Below, in pieces: positions 49,402 to 58,390 of a stretch of 64,000 bases of DNA. The notes beneath the pieces were generated by a model. It saw only the letters and a list, made by a program, of their open reading frames with translations. It had not been told where the DNA came from and made no database searches. A program made the translations under genes and the position numbers. Position 1 is the first letter of the stretch; each line of letters starts with the position of its first letter. Source of the DNA: Paludibacterium denitrificans (lineage in GTDB: Bacteria; Pseudomonadota; Gammaproteobacteria; Burkholderiales; Chromobacteriaceae); contig NZ_WLYX01000001.1 in assembly GCF_009707705.1 (NCBI RefSeq), positions 3,100,001 through 3,164,000 on the forward strand. Reading direction: 5' to 3'.

Positions 49402-50267
49402 AATTCCGCGCGATTCAGGCTCTGTCGGACCGCTACCCGATAGCCCCGATGTGCCAACTGTTTCGTGTGTCCCGCAGTGGCTACTATGCTTGGCTACACC
49501 ACCCACCTTCGGCGCGAGAGATGGCGAACCAACAACTACTACGTGAAATCCGGCTGGTGCATGCCGAGGTCAATGGTATTTATGGCCATCGGCGTATTCA
49601 TGCCGAACTTCTTGCACAGGGCTTCGCCTGCGGGCGGCATCGCATCGCGGACCTGATGCGGCGAAACGGTCTCAGGGTTAGAACTCGTAAACATTGTCGA
49701 CCCGTCAGTGGTGGTCAACACCTTCTACCCGTGGCACCTAATCTGCTGCAGCGACAATTTGCTGCTGGTGGCGATATCAATCAGCGTTGGGTGTCGGATA
49801 TGACCTATATCCGGACCGGTGAAGGGTGGCTGTACTTGGCGGTGGTGCTCGACTTGTACTCCCGGGCGATAGTGGGCTGGGCCATGCATCATCGAATGCA
49901 GCAAGAACTGGTGCATGCTGCCCTGACGATGGCAGTGGCGCGCCGCCAGCCTTCAGGAGAGGTGATTCTGCATTCGGACCGCGGGAGTCAGTACTGTGCT
50001 TTTGACTACCAGGCATTGCTGAAACGGCACGGAATGGTACCGAGCCACTCCCGCACCGGGAACTGCTGGGATAATGCAGCGATGGAGAGCTTCTTCCGTT
50101 CATTGAAGTCGGAACGTGTTTATCTGACCCACTACTGGAGCTACGAGGAGGCGCGTACGGATGTGTTTGATTACATTCGCTTTTACAATCACCAACGCCG
50201 TCATTCGACCCCGGGGTATCTGACCCCAGTTGAGTTCGAACGCCGTCGTTCAGCGCTTAGCGCTTAA
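49398..50267 (+). CDS. IS3-family transposase OrfB
   Basis: 289 residues. HTH_21 region (GYYAWLHHPPSAREMANQQL, IYGHRRIHAEL), then the DDE core: WVSDMTYIRT (D), LHSDRGSQYCAFDYQ (D) and NCWDNAAMESFFRSLKSE (E). Catalyses transposition. Confidence 0.95.
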   Translation: MKFRAIQALSDRYPIAPMCQLFRVSRSGYYAWLHHPPSAREMANQQLLREIRLVHAEVNGIYGHRRIHAELLAQGFACGRHRIADLMRRNGLRVRTRKHCRPVSGGQHLLPVAPNLLQRQFAAGGDINQRWVSDMTYIRTGEGWLYLAVVLDLYSRAIVGWAMHHRMQQELVHAALTMAVARRQPSGEVILHSDRGSQYCAFDYQALLKRHGMVPSHSRTGNCWDNAAMESFFRSLKSERVYLTHYWSYEEARTDVFDYIRFYNHQRRHSTPGYLTPVEFERRRSALSA

Positions 50268-50472
50268 CCCGCTGTCCACGGGGACCGGGACAGACCACAT
50301 CACCCCGCTACTACCTTAGCAAGAAAATGTATCGCTGTTGCTGCACCCCATACAAGGACGACAGTTAAATTACGGATACTTCGTTCGGCGTAGCTCACCC
50401 CTGCTGATAGGGTATCGGCAAGCCGTCCACGCTCGCCTACACTACTGCTAGCAACCCAAAGAAGCCACCGCC

Positions 50473-50868
50473 ATGAATGACATCTATGATTTCAACAGCT
50501 TGCTGCAGGCCGCTCGCCAACACACCTCGCCGCAGCGCCTACTGTTTGTTTTCTGCCAACGACGTCTGCACGACGACCATGAACCGACCGAGGCTGAACG
50601 CTTTGCTGCTGGTGAAGGTGGCGTTTTGCAGCCTGTACTGTGCGTAGACAAAACTCCTGCCGAGTTGATCGACTACGCCACGCTGAAAAAGGATGCCGAT
50701 GCACTGGATGGTCGCTGGGAAATAATATTCGTAGCAGCCATTGATGATAGCGGTAGCGCAGCTGCTGACGCACCTCTCAAGCGCATGATTCAGACCATAC
50801 AAACAGGCGGTGATGTGGCGCGTTATCTGGCATTCGACCGCACAGGTACTCCTCTGCGCTTTCTGTAA
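50473..50868 (+). CDS. Conserved hypothetical protein
   Basis: 131 residues, intact. FNSLLQAARQHTSPQRLLFV, GEGGVLQPVLCVDKTPAELI and APLKRMIQTIQTGG...YLAFDRTGTPL form a pattern I know from betaproteobacterial proteins sometimes labelled ribonucleotide reductase subunit alpha without evidence. No function assigned. Confidence 0.75.
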   Translation: MNDIYDFNSLLQAARQHTSPQRLLFVFCQRRLHDDHEPTEAERFAAGEGGVLQPVLCVDKTPAELIDYATLKKDADALDGRWEIIFVAAIDDSGSAAADAPLKRMIQTIQTGGDVARYLAFDRTGTPLRFL

Positions 50869-51136
50869 CGCTACAGAATATCGGACCGTTTCCACTTCAG
50901 TGCGAACGGTTGATGGATCGCTATGGCTTACGGATGTGGTCTGTGCTGTGTCTATGGGCATACTCGTAGCTTCATAGGCTTTGGCGCGACCGCACGTTAG
51001 TGACGAGCCGTACAGCAGTCACGGTGCCACGCACAGTCAACAACCCGCTAGCACCAATACTTTATGAAACCAAACAATCAATACGGTTTCAACAGAAGTC
51101 TGTCTAGGCTCCATATCGATATCAGGAGGCTGGTCC
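50869..51136. other. Intergenic, nothing recognised
   Basis: 268 bases; ATCAGGAGG precedes the carbonic anhydrase start. Confidence 0.4.
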
Positions 51137-51792
51137 ATGCCACTGGATGATCCACTACTGCAAGGTTTCCGCCGTTTCCAGCAGCAATATTTTTCTGCGG
51201 ATAACCCGATTTACGCCAGCCTGTGTCAGGGACAGCATCCGGTCACACTGGTGATTGCTTGTTGCGATTCCCGTGTGCATCCTCCTGCCCTGATGGGTAG
51301 CCAGCCGGGCGAGATGTTTGTGGTTCGCAATGTGGCCAATCTGGTGCCACCGCACAGCCCAGACAACCAACACGCCAGTGTCGCGGCGGCACTGGAATTT
51401 GCCGTACTCAATCTCAAGGTTGGCCGAATTATTGTCATGGGGCATTCCGGCTGTGGCGGTATACAGGCCTTACTCAAGCGCAGCACCCCAGCCGACAGCG
51501 CCCTCACCCACTGGCTTTCCATCGCCGAGCTTAAGCACGTGAACTGACGTACCGCCACCACGCTAGTGCCAGCGCAGCGGTTCAAGCGCGGCAGTGCGAA
51601 CAGGCGGCCATTCTGGTATCACTTAACAACCTGCTCAGCTACCCATGGTTGGCCGAACGGGTAAAACAGGGGCAACTGCTACTGGATGGTTGGTACTTCG
51701 ACATGCATGAAGGTGCATTGTGGGGACTCGACAGCGATAGCCGCCGTTTCGTGCCGTTGGTCTGTCCACTCCAACAAGAGAAGGATCAGTAA
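51137..51792 (+). CDS. Beta-carbonic anhydrase, frame-interrupted
   Basis: Zinc ligands are all visible: LVIACCDSRVHPPAL (Cys, Asp) and VMGHSGCGGIQALL (His, Cys). About 218 residues. The frame breaks at 51529-51536, where GCTTAAGC replaces GCCGGC after HWLSIAE; downstream ARELTYRHHAS... to LLDGWYFDMHEGALW is the normal C-terminus. Interconverts CO2 and bicarbonate. Confidence 0.92.
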
Positions 51793-51907
51793 CGGCACAA
51801 GAGCAATTAATCAAGCACAAAATTTGTTTCCTACCTCCTTCTTTTGGTGAATTGTCGCCAGCTACAAAACGCATTAAAGTAAATCATCTTTCCCCCACCT
51901 GCTTGCC

Positions 51908-53816
51908 ATGCATTTCTCTCCTCCTGACGCCATGCGCAGCCTGTCCGGCAAACTGCTGGGGCTCACCATTGTCTGGCTGCTTCTGGCCATGACCTCTATC
52001 GGCTACACCCTGATCTTGTCGTGGAAGCTGGAAGGCGGCGCTGCGGCCATCAATGATGCAGGCAGCCTGCGCATGCGCGGCTACCGTGTTGCATTGATGG
52101 TGAATGAAGGGGTTGATCCCGCCACGATTGCCCGTGAAGAGCAAATGTTTGTCGACATCATGGCGCGACTGCAGCGAGGAGACCCGTCGCGGCCACTGTT
52201 TTTGCCCGATAACACCGAGGTACGGCAACAGGCAGCGCTGATTCTGCAACGCTGGCAAAGCGAGGTGCTACCTATGTTGGCACGTGCCCAGCAGGCAAAG
52301 CTTAACCACTCCGCCGCTCCCTTACTGGACATCACCGAGTTTGTCGGAAAAATAGACCGCCCGGTACGTCTGGTTGAAGAAGACAACGCCAATAACACCA
52401 CGCTGCTGCGGCTGTTTCAGATGGCACTGATGGCCATGGCCATCGTTGGGGCCATCACCATGATGTACCTGCTGTTCCTGCTTATTATCCGCCCGCTGAA
52501 CATCTTGGGTGAGGGCATAGTCAAGCTGCGCGATGGCGACCTGTCCACACGCATCCCTGTAGAGGGCAAACGATGAGTTGGCCCACATCTCACAAGGCTT
52601 CAACCAGATGGCCAGCCGACTGGAAGAGCTCTACACCACGCTGGAAGACAAAGTGCGTGACAAGACGCACTCGCTGGACGAAAAAAACCGGCAACTCTCC
52701 GCGCTGTACGCCGTAACTTCCTACCTGCATGAAGCAAATGAACTCGCCGTCATGTCACGGGGTTTCATCGAACAGCTAATGAAACTGAGTGGTGCCGACG
52801 CAGGCAGCATTCGCCCTGGTGGACAGCAAACGGGGCTCGAACCGGTCGCACAGATAGGTTTACCAGAGACACTGCAGCAGGCCGACGACTGCCAGCGCAT
52901 CAACGGTTGTTACTGTGGCGAAGCAGTAGAACAGGCACAAGCTATCGTGCACCTGTTTCGCAGCCTGCCGACAACCAGAGAGGAAAAAAGCTGCCAGCAA
53001 GCCGGATTTGCTACCGTGGCCATTTTTCACATCAGGGCCAACCAGCAGAATGTCGGGTTATTCACGCTCTATTTCCGCCAGACCACGCCCTTGGCACAAC
53101 ACGATCAGTTTCTGATCGAAACACTGTGCAACCACTTGGGCGTGGCCATAGAGAACCTCAGGTTGGCGGCGCGTGATCGCCAGTTTGCCGTCTCGGAAGA
53201 ACGCAACCTGATGGCGCAAGGCCTGCATGACAGCATTGCACAGTCGCTATCCTTCCTGAATCTGCAGGTGCAGATGCTGGAAAATGAACTACCCCATGAT
53301 CTCAGCCCGCAGGCGCGCGAGAATCTGACCTTCATTCAGGCGGGCGTACAGGAATGCTACGAAGATGTGCGCGAGCTGCTGCTCAATTTCCGCACCCGTA
53401 TCAGCAAGCAGGACTTTACTGCCGCGGTCGAATCGCTACTGCAACGTTTTGAAGCGCAAGCCCGCGTGCTGACACAATGCGATATCGCCGGTAATGGCTT
53501 ACCGCTCACACCAGATCAACAGTTACAGGTGATATTCATTCTGCAAGAGGCACTATCGAATGTGCGCAAACACGCCCATGCACAGCGCGTGGACATCCGC
53601 ATCCGAAACGAAGAAGACTTTGTCATGGAAATTGCCGACGATGGCTGCGGCTTTGATGACAACCTGATGCAGGTCCGCAAAAACCGTCATGTCGGGCTAT
53701 CCATCATGCAGGAACGCGCCGCGCGCATTCACGCCAACATTCAGTTCACCCCCCGAGCAGGAAGTGGCACTATCGTCACGCTCACCCTGCCCCGCACCGA
53801 AAGACAAGCTGCATGA
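51908..53816 (+). CDS. narX: Nitrate/nitrite sensor histidine kinase NarX, frame-interrupted
   Basis: About 636 residues. Membrane segment 1 near residues 17-38; the periplasmic P-box is NDAGSLRMRGYRVAL; second membrane segment near 52440-52490; then HAMP (PLNILGEGIVKLRDGDLSTR), a GAF-like region with CQRINGCYCGEAV, and HisKA_3 with the phosphorylated His in LHDSIAQSLSFLNLQ. HATPase is DDGCGFDDN and GLSIMQERAA. Breaks: 52571 (extra A) and a +1/-1 pair near 52812-52845 (CCCTGG for CCTGG). It signals nitrate to NarL; stop and narL start overlap. Confidence 0.92.
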
Positions 53817-54465
53817 ATTCCCCGATTCGTATCCTGCTGGTAGACGATCACACCCTGTTCCGTAGCGGCCTCAAGGCTCTGCTGCAACGGCAGGATAATC
53901 TGGAAGTAATCGGCGAAGCCGCTGATGGGTTGGAAGGGGTTAAAAAAGCGGAACAACTCAAACCGGACATCGTTCTGCTGGATCTTGACATGCCGGTCAT
54001 GAACGGGCGCGAGGCACTGGCGCAACTGATGGTCAGCCAACCCAATCTGGCGGTACTGATGTTAACCGTATCCGAAGACGGCGAAGATTTGGCCGAATGC
54101 ATGAAAAGCGGCGCACGCGGTTACCTGTTAAAAAACATCAACGCCGACTTCCTGCTGGACTGCATCCGCCGGGCGGTAGAGGGTGACAGCGTACTGTCGC
54201 CAGAGATGACAGCCAAGCTGGTGGCACGCCTGCGAGCCCCGGCTGTTGCGCCGCACCCTAGTGAATTGGATAGTCTTACCCCGCGCGAACGAGAAACATT
54301 GAGTCACTTGGCTCGGGGGAAAGTAACAAGGAAATCGCCCGTGAACTGGACCTTGCTGAAAGCACGGTAAAAGTACACGTACAAAATATTTTGCGAAAAC
54401 TTGGTATCAGTAGCCGAGTTCAGGCCGCAGTGTACGCCGTCGAGCATGGACTGGATAAGCCCTGA
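53813..54465 (+). CDS. narL: Nitrate response regulator NarL, frame-interrupted
   Basis: About 217 residues. Receiver: [19 protein letters not shown], phospho-Asp in [13 protein letters not shown], and K in [12 protein letters not shown]-terminal LuxR-type [23 protein letters not shown] and [19 protein letters not shown]. The break near 54317 is a G run with one base short (five, six needed). Controls nar genes. Confidence 0.92.
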
Positions 54466-54684
54466 TCACACAGAGTTGGCCGAACCGTACGCATGCCGAA
54501 GTCAAAAAAGCTTGGAAGGTACTAGCACTGTCTCGACGAGATTGATATCTATCTTGAGATAGATGTCATCCAGACCACGTACCATCGAATAAATGGCTGA
54601 CCGGCCGTCGTGACATGGGCGTTGGCGGTGACCGATCACCATGATTGGGGTGACCGGTCACATGCCTAGGGTTGGCCGAATACC
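54466..54684. other. Convergent intergenic region with repeats
   Basis: Between the 3' ends of narL (plus) and the DUF2249 gene (minus). It has uptake-like repeats at 54475-54484 and 54668-54680, and two near-palindromes GGTGACCGATCACC (54627-54640) and GGTGACCGGTCAC (54649-54661) spaced by 22 bases. Confidence 0.55.
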
Positions 54685-55005
54685 TTAATGGCCACTGCAC
54701 CCACAGCCACCACTACCACCGCCACAACCACCGGTAGACGGAGGCGCGCTCTCCTCGTCAGTAGCCGACGGGAACACCAGAAAATCAAAGACTACCTCTC
54801 CCGGCTGCTGCGATATGGCCACAATCTCGATTTGATCCTGATAACGCTGACGAATCTGCTGCAGTAGCGGCATTGGTTCGTGGTCGTTGACGAAACGCAT
54901 GACCTCACCGCGGTGCAATTGTTCCAGCGCGCCAAAAATGGCTGCATGGCGAAAGCGTTTGGCAACGCCACGAGCGTCAAACAGATGAACATTCTGGTCT
55001 TGCAT
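54685..55005 (-). CDS. DUF2249 protein with Cys/Gly-rich tail
   Basis: 106 residues from MQDQNVHLFDARGVAKRFRH. The DUF2249 core (IFGALEQLHRGEVMRFVNDH, PMPLLQQIRQRYQDQIEIVA) has a SirA/TusA-like fold. The tail GGCGGGSGGCGCSGH has three cysteines and a terminal His, possibly metal-binding. DUF2249 proteins commonly occur near denitrification and nitric-oxide genes. Confidence 0.82.
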   Translation of the reverse strand: MQDQNVHLFDARGVAKRFRHAAIFGALEQLHRGEVMRFVNDHEPMPLLQQIRQRYQDQIEIVAISQQPGEVVFDFLVFPSATDEESAPPSTGGCGGGSGGCGCSGH

Positions 55006-55448
55006 GATTACGATCCACAGGGTTGAACTAGGATGCATACTACGGGCGGCGAGGCAAGCTTTCCTTGAGACAGAATAAGGATTCTGAAACAGCCAGCTTT
55101 CCAATAATTACTCCTATTATTCAGCAAGTTAGCCTGACAAGCGTCATGCCTTGTTCAATCGTTCAATACGTAAGCGCAGACCGCACACAGACAAACTGGC
55201 CACGGATACAGGCTGACCCCCCCCCTGTTCGGCCAACCTTGGTATGGCTGAGATCGTGAACACTGCCACAAGCATCACCCGGTAGCGTCACCAGTCTGCA
55301 TCAACTCATCCGGTAAGACGACGCAGCTCCCGTAGATGGCGCGTATACCTATCTTCCACCGAACGTAAAAAAGCTATAGATGCTTAGCGAGATGAAACTG
55401 GGCAAACCCTGCAGAGACCTGCATCAGGGCTTGCCCTGTATGAACAGC
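55006..55448. other. Intergenic region; run of nine C and an uptake-like repeat
   Basis: 443 bases between narI (3' end) and the DUF2249 start. It holds a C9 run at 55217-55225 and TTCGGCCAACCTT (55228-55240). No gene recognised. Confidence 0.5.
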
Positions 55449-56135
55449 CTAGCGACGCGGGCGTACCAGCTGCCGTGCACGGCCCAGATAGCTGACAGCC
55501 GCAAAGCCGCTCCATACATGCACCAGTCGGGTAAAGGGGAAGATGACAAACAGGCTCATCCCCATAAACAGGTGCAGTTTGAAGATGGGCGACGCCGCCA
55601 CGATGTATTGAGCTGCATCACCGCGGAAAGTCACCACATGCTGCGCCCAGGTCATCAACAGCACCATTTCGTGACCATCCAGATGCTGGGCAGACACGGC
55701 AATGGTAGACAGACCTAGCACTAGCGTAGCCAGCAGCCACAGCAACACCAGCTTGTCACGCCAAGTGGAGTTGGCTGCCAGACGTTCGTTGGCAAAACGG
55801 CGATGCAGCAGGATAAGCAGGCCAATCAGGCCCAACGACCCCATGATGCCACCGGCCGTCATGGCAAACACCTGCTTGAAGCTGTGGGTAACGCCCAACG
55901 TTTCCCACACCGACAACGGCGTGAGCAACCCGACCAGATGACCGAAGAACAGCCCCAGCACACCGACGTGGAACAGGATGTTGCCCAACCGCAGATTACC
56001 GCGATAAACCAGTTGGGAGGATTCACTCTTCCAGCTGTACTGTTCGCGCTCGAAACGGATCAGGCTACCCAGCAGGAAGATGCTGAGCGCGATATAGGGA
56101 TAAATCCCGAAAACAAATTGATGCAAATAGTCCAT
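55449..56135 (-). CDS. narI: Respiratory nitrate reductase gamma subunit
   Basis: 228 residues, intact. Five hydrophobic segments, with haem b His ligands in LGNILFHVGVLGLFFGHLVG and LHLFMGMSLFVIFPFTRLVH. Membrane cytochrome b that passes quinol electrons to NarH. Last gene of narGHJI. Confidence 0.95.
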   Translation of the reverse strand: MDYLHQFVFGIYPYIALSIFLLGSLIRFEREQYSWKSESSQLVYRGNLRLGNILFHVGVLGLFFGHLVGLLTPLSVWETLGVTHSFKQVFAMTAGGIMGSLGLIGLLILLHRRFANERLAANSTWRDKLVLLWLLATLVLGLSTIAVSAQHLDGHEMVLLMTWAQHVVTFRGDAAQYIVAASPIFKLHLFMGMSLFVIFPFTRLVHVWSGFAAVSYLGRARQLVRPRR

Positions 56136-56187
56136 ATCTCTCTCCTTGCTGTTCCGGCCAGCCAACCGCTAGCCGGAACAGGCAGAT

Positions 56188-56836
56188 TCAGGCGCCGGGA
56201 CGCGACGGGTAGAAATTGACCGGAGCAATGGCTTAACATGGTGGGCTTGAGCAGCGGCTCACTACCATCTGCACCGGGGCCAAAGGTTTCCAGTAGTTCA
56301 TCCATGTCGCGGATCGGCGGCACGCTCAGGGGTTCGGGAGGAACCGGTGACAGCGATACCAGCAGATCCAGCACGCCGACATACGGTGAGGACGACTCAC
56401 GCAGTTTGGCGGCGATATGCCCCAGCACATGTACTGCATCACCCAGCAGACGACTACCCTCTTCCGGCTCGCATTGCGAGAGGAACTCCGTGAACAGCGG
56501 CACGTAGTCCGGCAGCTCAGCACACACCGGCTCGAAGCCGTGGGCCTTGTACTCCTCCATCAGATCCACCATGGCCTGCCCGCGGGCACGATCCTCGCCA
56601 TGAATGTGCTCGAACAGATGCAGCGAGTGGGCCGGACTGCGGTCGAAGGTCTGCACATAGTTTTCCTGCAGGGCAATCAACTCACCACCTTCCAGCTGAA
56701 CCAACAGAGGCTCCAGCATGCTGGCGGCAGTCGGACTGGTTTGCAGTTCGCTACGGATGTCATCCAGTGCCGCCAACAGCTCGGCCTCCGGATAACACAG
56801 CAAGGCCGAGGTTATTTTGAACAAGGACTGGCTCAT
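56188..56836 (-). CDS. narJ: Nitrate reductase molybdenum cofactor assembly chaperone, C-terminus frame-shifted
   Basis: About 216 residues. LLCYPEAELLAALDDIRSEL, SLHLFEHIHGEDRARGQAMV (conserved HVHGDSRDRGQAM form), LPDYVPLFTEFLS. The end should be TMPAIAPVNFYPSRPGA; at 56231-56237 GCTTAAC replaces GCCGGC (on the plus strand). Escorts NarG during cofactor insertion. Confidence 0.93.
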
Positions 56837-56839
56837 GGT

Positions 56840-58390
56840 TTAACTCCCGGCGTTGGCCTTGCGGTCGCGCCGCATGTCGTGGAACACGATGGGACTGGCC
56901 TTCTTCTTGCCAAACAGGCTGGATTCGGACGTGCCACCAGAACAGCCATTGCCAAAGGTAAAACCGCAGCTGGCCTTGTCGTCGAAGGTGTTCTCCACCA
57001 TCTCCTTGTGGCTGGACGGAATCACGAAGCGATCTTCGTAATTGGCAATCGCCATCACCTGATACATCTCTTCCACCTGTTGGCCGGAAAGGTGCGTGCC
57101 TTTCAGTGTGGTCGGGTTCACCACCTTGTCCACGCTCTTGCTACGCATGTACCGGCGCATTGCCACCATGGTTTCCAGCGCTTTCACTACCGGCTCTTCT
57201 TTACCGGCAGTCAGCAGGTTGGCCAGATACTTGATCGGGATGCGCAAATCCTTGACGTCCGGGATGATGCCGTTCTCGCCAATCAGACCGTTTTCCAGAG
57301 CAGACTGGATCGGCGACAGCGGCGGGATGTACCACACCATCGGCAAGGTGCGATATTCCGGATGCAGCGGGAAGGCAACTTTCCACTCCATCGCCATCTT
57401 GTACACCGGCGACTTCTGTGCGGCAGTGATCCAGGCTTCCGGAATACCCTGTTTGCGAGCCTCAGCGATGATGTCCGGTGCGTTCGGATCAAGGAACACA
57501 CCCAACTGCGCCTCGTACAGGCTCTTCGGATCTTCCACACTGGCGGCGGCTTCGATCTTGTCAGCGTCGTAAAGCAGAACCCCAAGGTAACGGATTCGGC
57601 CAACACAGGTTTCCGAGCACACCGTAGGCTGACCCGCCTCGATACGCGGATAACAGAAGATGCACTTCTCAGCCTTGCCGCTGGTCCAGTTGTAGTAAAT
57701 CTTCTTGTACGGGCAGCCGGAGATGCACATACGCCAGCCGCGGCACTTGTCCTGATCAATCAGCACGATGCCGTCGTCTTCCCGCTTGTAAATCGAGCCA
57801 GACGGGCAGGACGCGACACAGGCCGGGTTAAGACAGTGTTCGCACAGGCGCGGCAGATACATCAAGAAGGTGTTCTCGAAAGCCGAGTACATTTCCTTCT
57901 GAATGCCTTCAAACAGCGCATCCTTGGCACGCTTGGAAAACTCACCACCCGTGTCGTCTTCCCAGTTTGGGCCCCATTCGATCTTGTCCATCTTCTTACC
58001 GGTCAGTACCGATACCGGACGAGCGGTAGGCGGCGTCTGCATTTCCGGCGCGTTCTGCAAGTGCTCGTAGTCGTACGTGAACGGCTCGTAGTACTCATCG
58101 ATGGACGGCAGATTGGGGTTGGCAAAAATGTTTGCCAAAATGCGCATCTTGCCGCCCTGCTTGGGCACCAGCTTGCCATTGGGCTTGCGCTCCCAGCCAC
58201 CCTGCCATTTTTCCCGGTTTTCCCAGTCTTTGGGGTAGCCGATGCCCGGCTTGCTTTCCACGTTGTTGAACCAGGCATATTCAACGCCGTCACGGCTGGT
58301 CCAGACGTTTTTGCAGGTGACTGAACAGGTATGGCAACCAATGCACTTGTCCAGATTCAGCACCATGCCGATTTGTGCACGGATTTTCAT
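56840..58390 (-). CDS. narH: Respiratory nitrate reductase beta subunit
   Basis: 516 residues, intact. Four Fe-S sites: CIGCHTCSVTCKN, CEHCLNPACVASCPSG, CRGWRMCISGCPYKK (Trp in place of one Cys gives the 3Fe-4S site) and CIFCYPR...CSETCVGR. Electron-transfer subunit on the inner face. Start overlaps the narG stop. Confidence 0.97.
   Translation of the reverse strand: MKIRAQIGMVLNLDKCIGCHTCSVTCKNVWTSRDGVEYAWFNNVESKPGIGYPKDWENREKWQGGWERKPNGKLVPKQGGKMRILANIFANPNLPSIDEYYEPFTYDYEHLQNAPEMQTPPTARPVSVLTGKKMDKIEWGPNWEDDTGGEFSKRAKDALFEGIQKEMYSAFENTFLMYLPRLCEHCLNPACVASCPSGSIYKREDDGIVLIDQDKCRGWRMCISGCPYKKIYYNWTSGKAEKCIFCYPRIEAGQPTVCSETCVGRIRYLGVLLYDADKIEAAASVEDPKSLYEAQLGVFLDPNAPDIIAEARKQGIPEAWITAAQKSPVYKMAMEWKVAFPLHPEYRTLPMVWYIPPLSPIQSALENGLIGENGIIPDVKDLRIPIKYLANLLTAGKEEPVVKALETMVAMRRYMRSKSVDKVVNPTTLKGTHLSGQQVEEMYQVMAIANYEDRFVIPSSHKEMVENTFDDKASCGFTFGNGCSGGTSESSLFGKKKASPIVFHDMRRDRKANAGS

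Larger units (their letters stand above)
49048..50292 (+). mobile_element. IS3-family insertion sequence
   Basis: Ends TGTCCCGATCCCCATGGACA and, inverted, TGTCCCGGTCCCCGTGGACA are terminal repeats. It carries orfA and orfB in the usual overlapping arrangement, both intact. No clear target duplication. It lies inside the FAD oxidoreductase gene. Confidence 0.93.

Noticed and set aside
49044-50296. Target-site duplication of the IS3-family element
   Set aside because: Three or four bases on each side do not match with either choice of the IS ends.
5417-51536. GCTTAAGC as a programmed frameshift, intein/bypass or phase-variation signal
   Set aside because: It creates a stop codon at once, occurs in unrelated genes including IS copies, differs between identical IS copies, and always replaces an expected GCCGGC. 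A read artefact explains more.
56417-58324. A 635-codon open frame on the plus strand
   Set aside because: It is exactly antisense to narJ/narH, has no domain pattern, and results from codon bias of the real genes.
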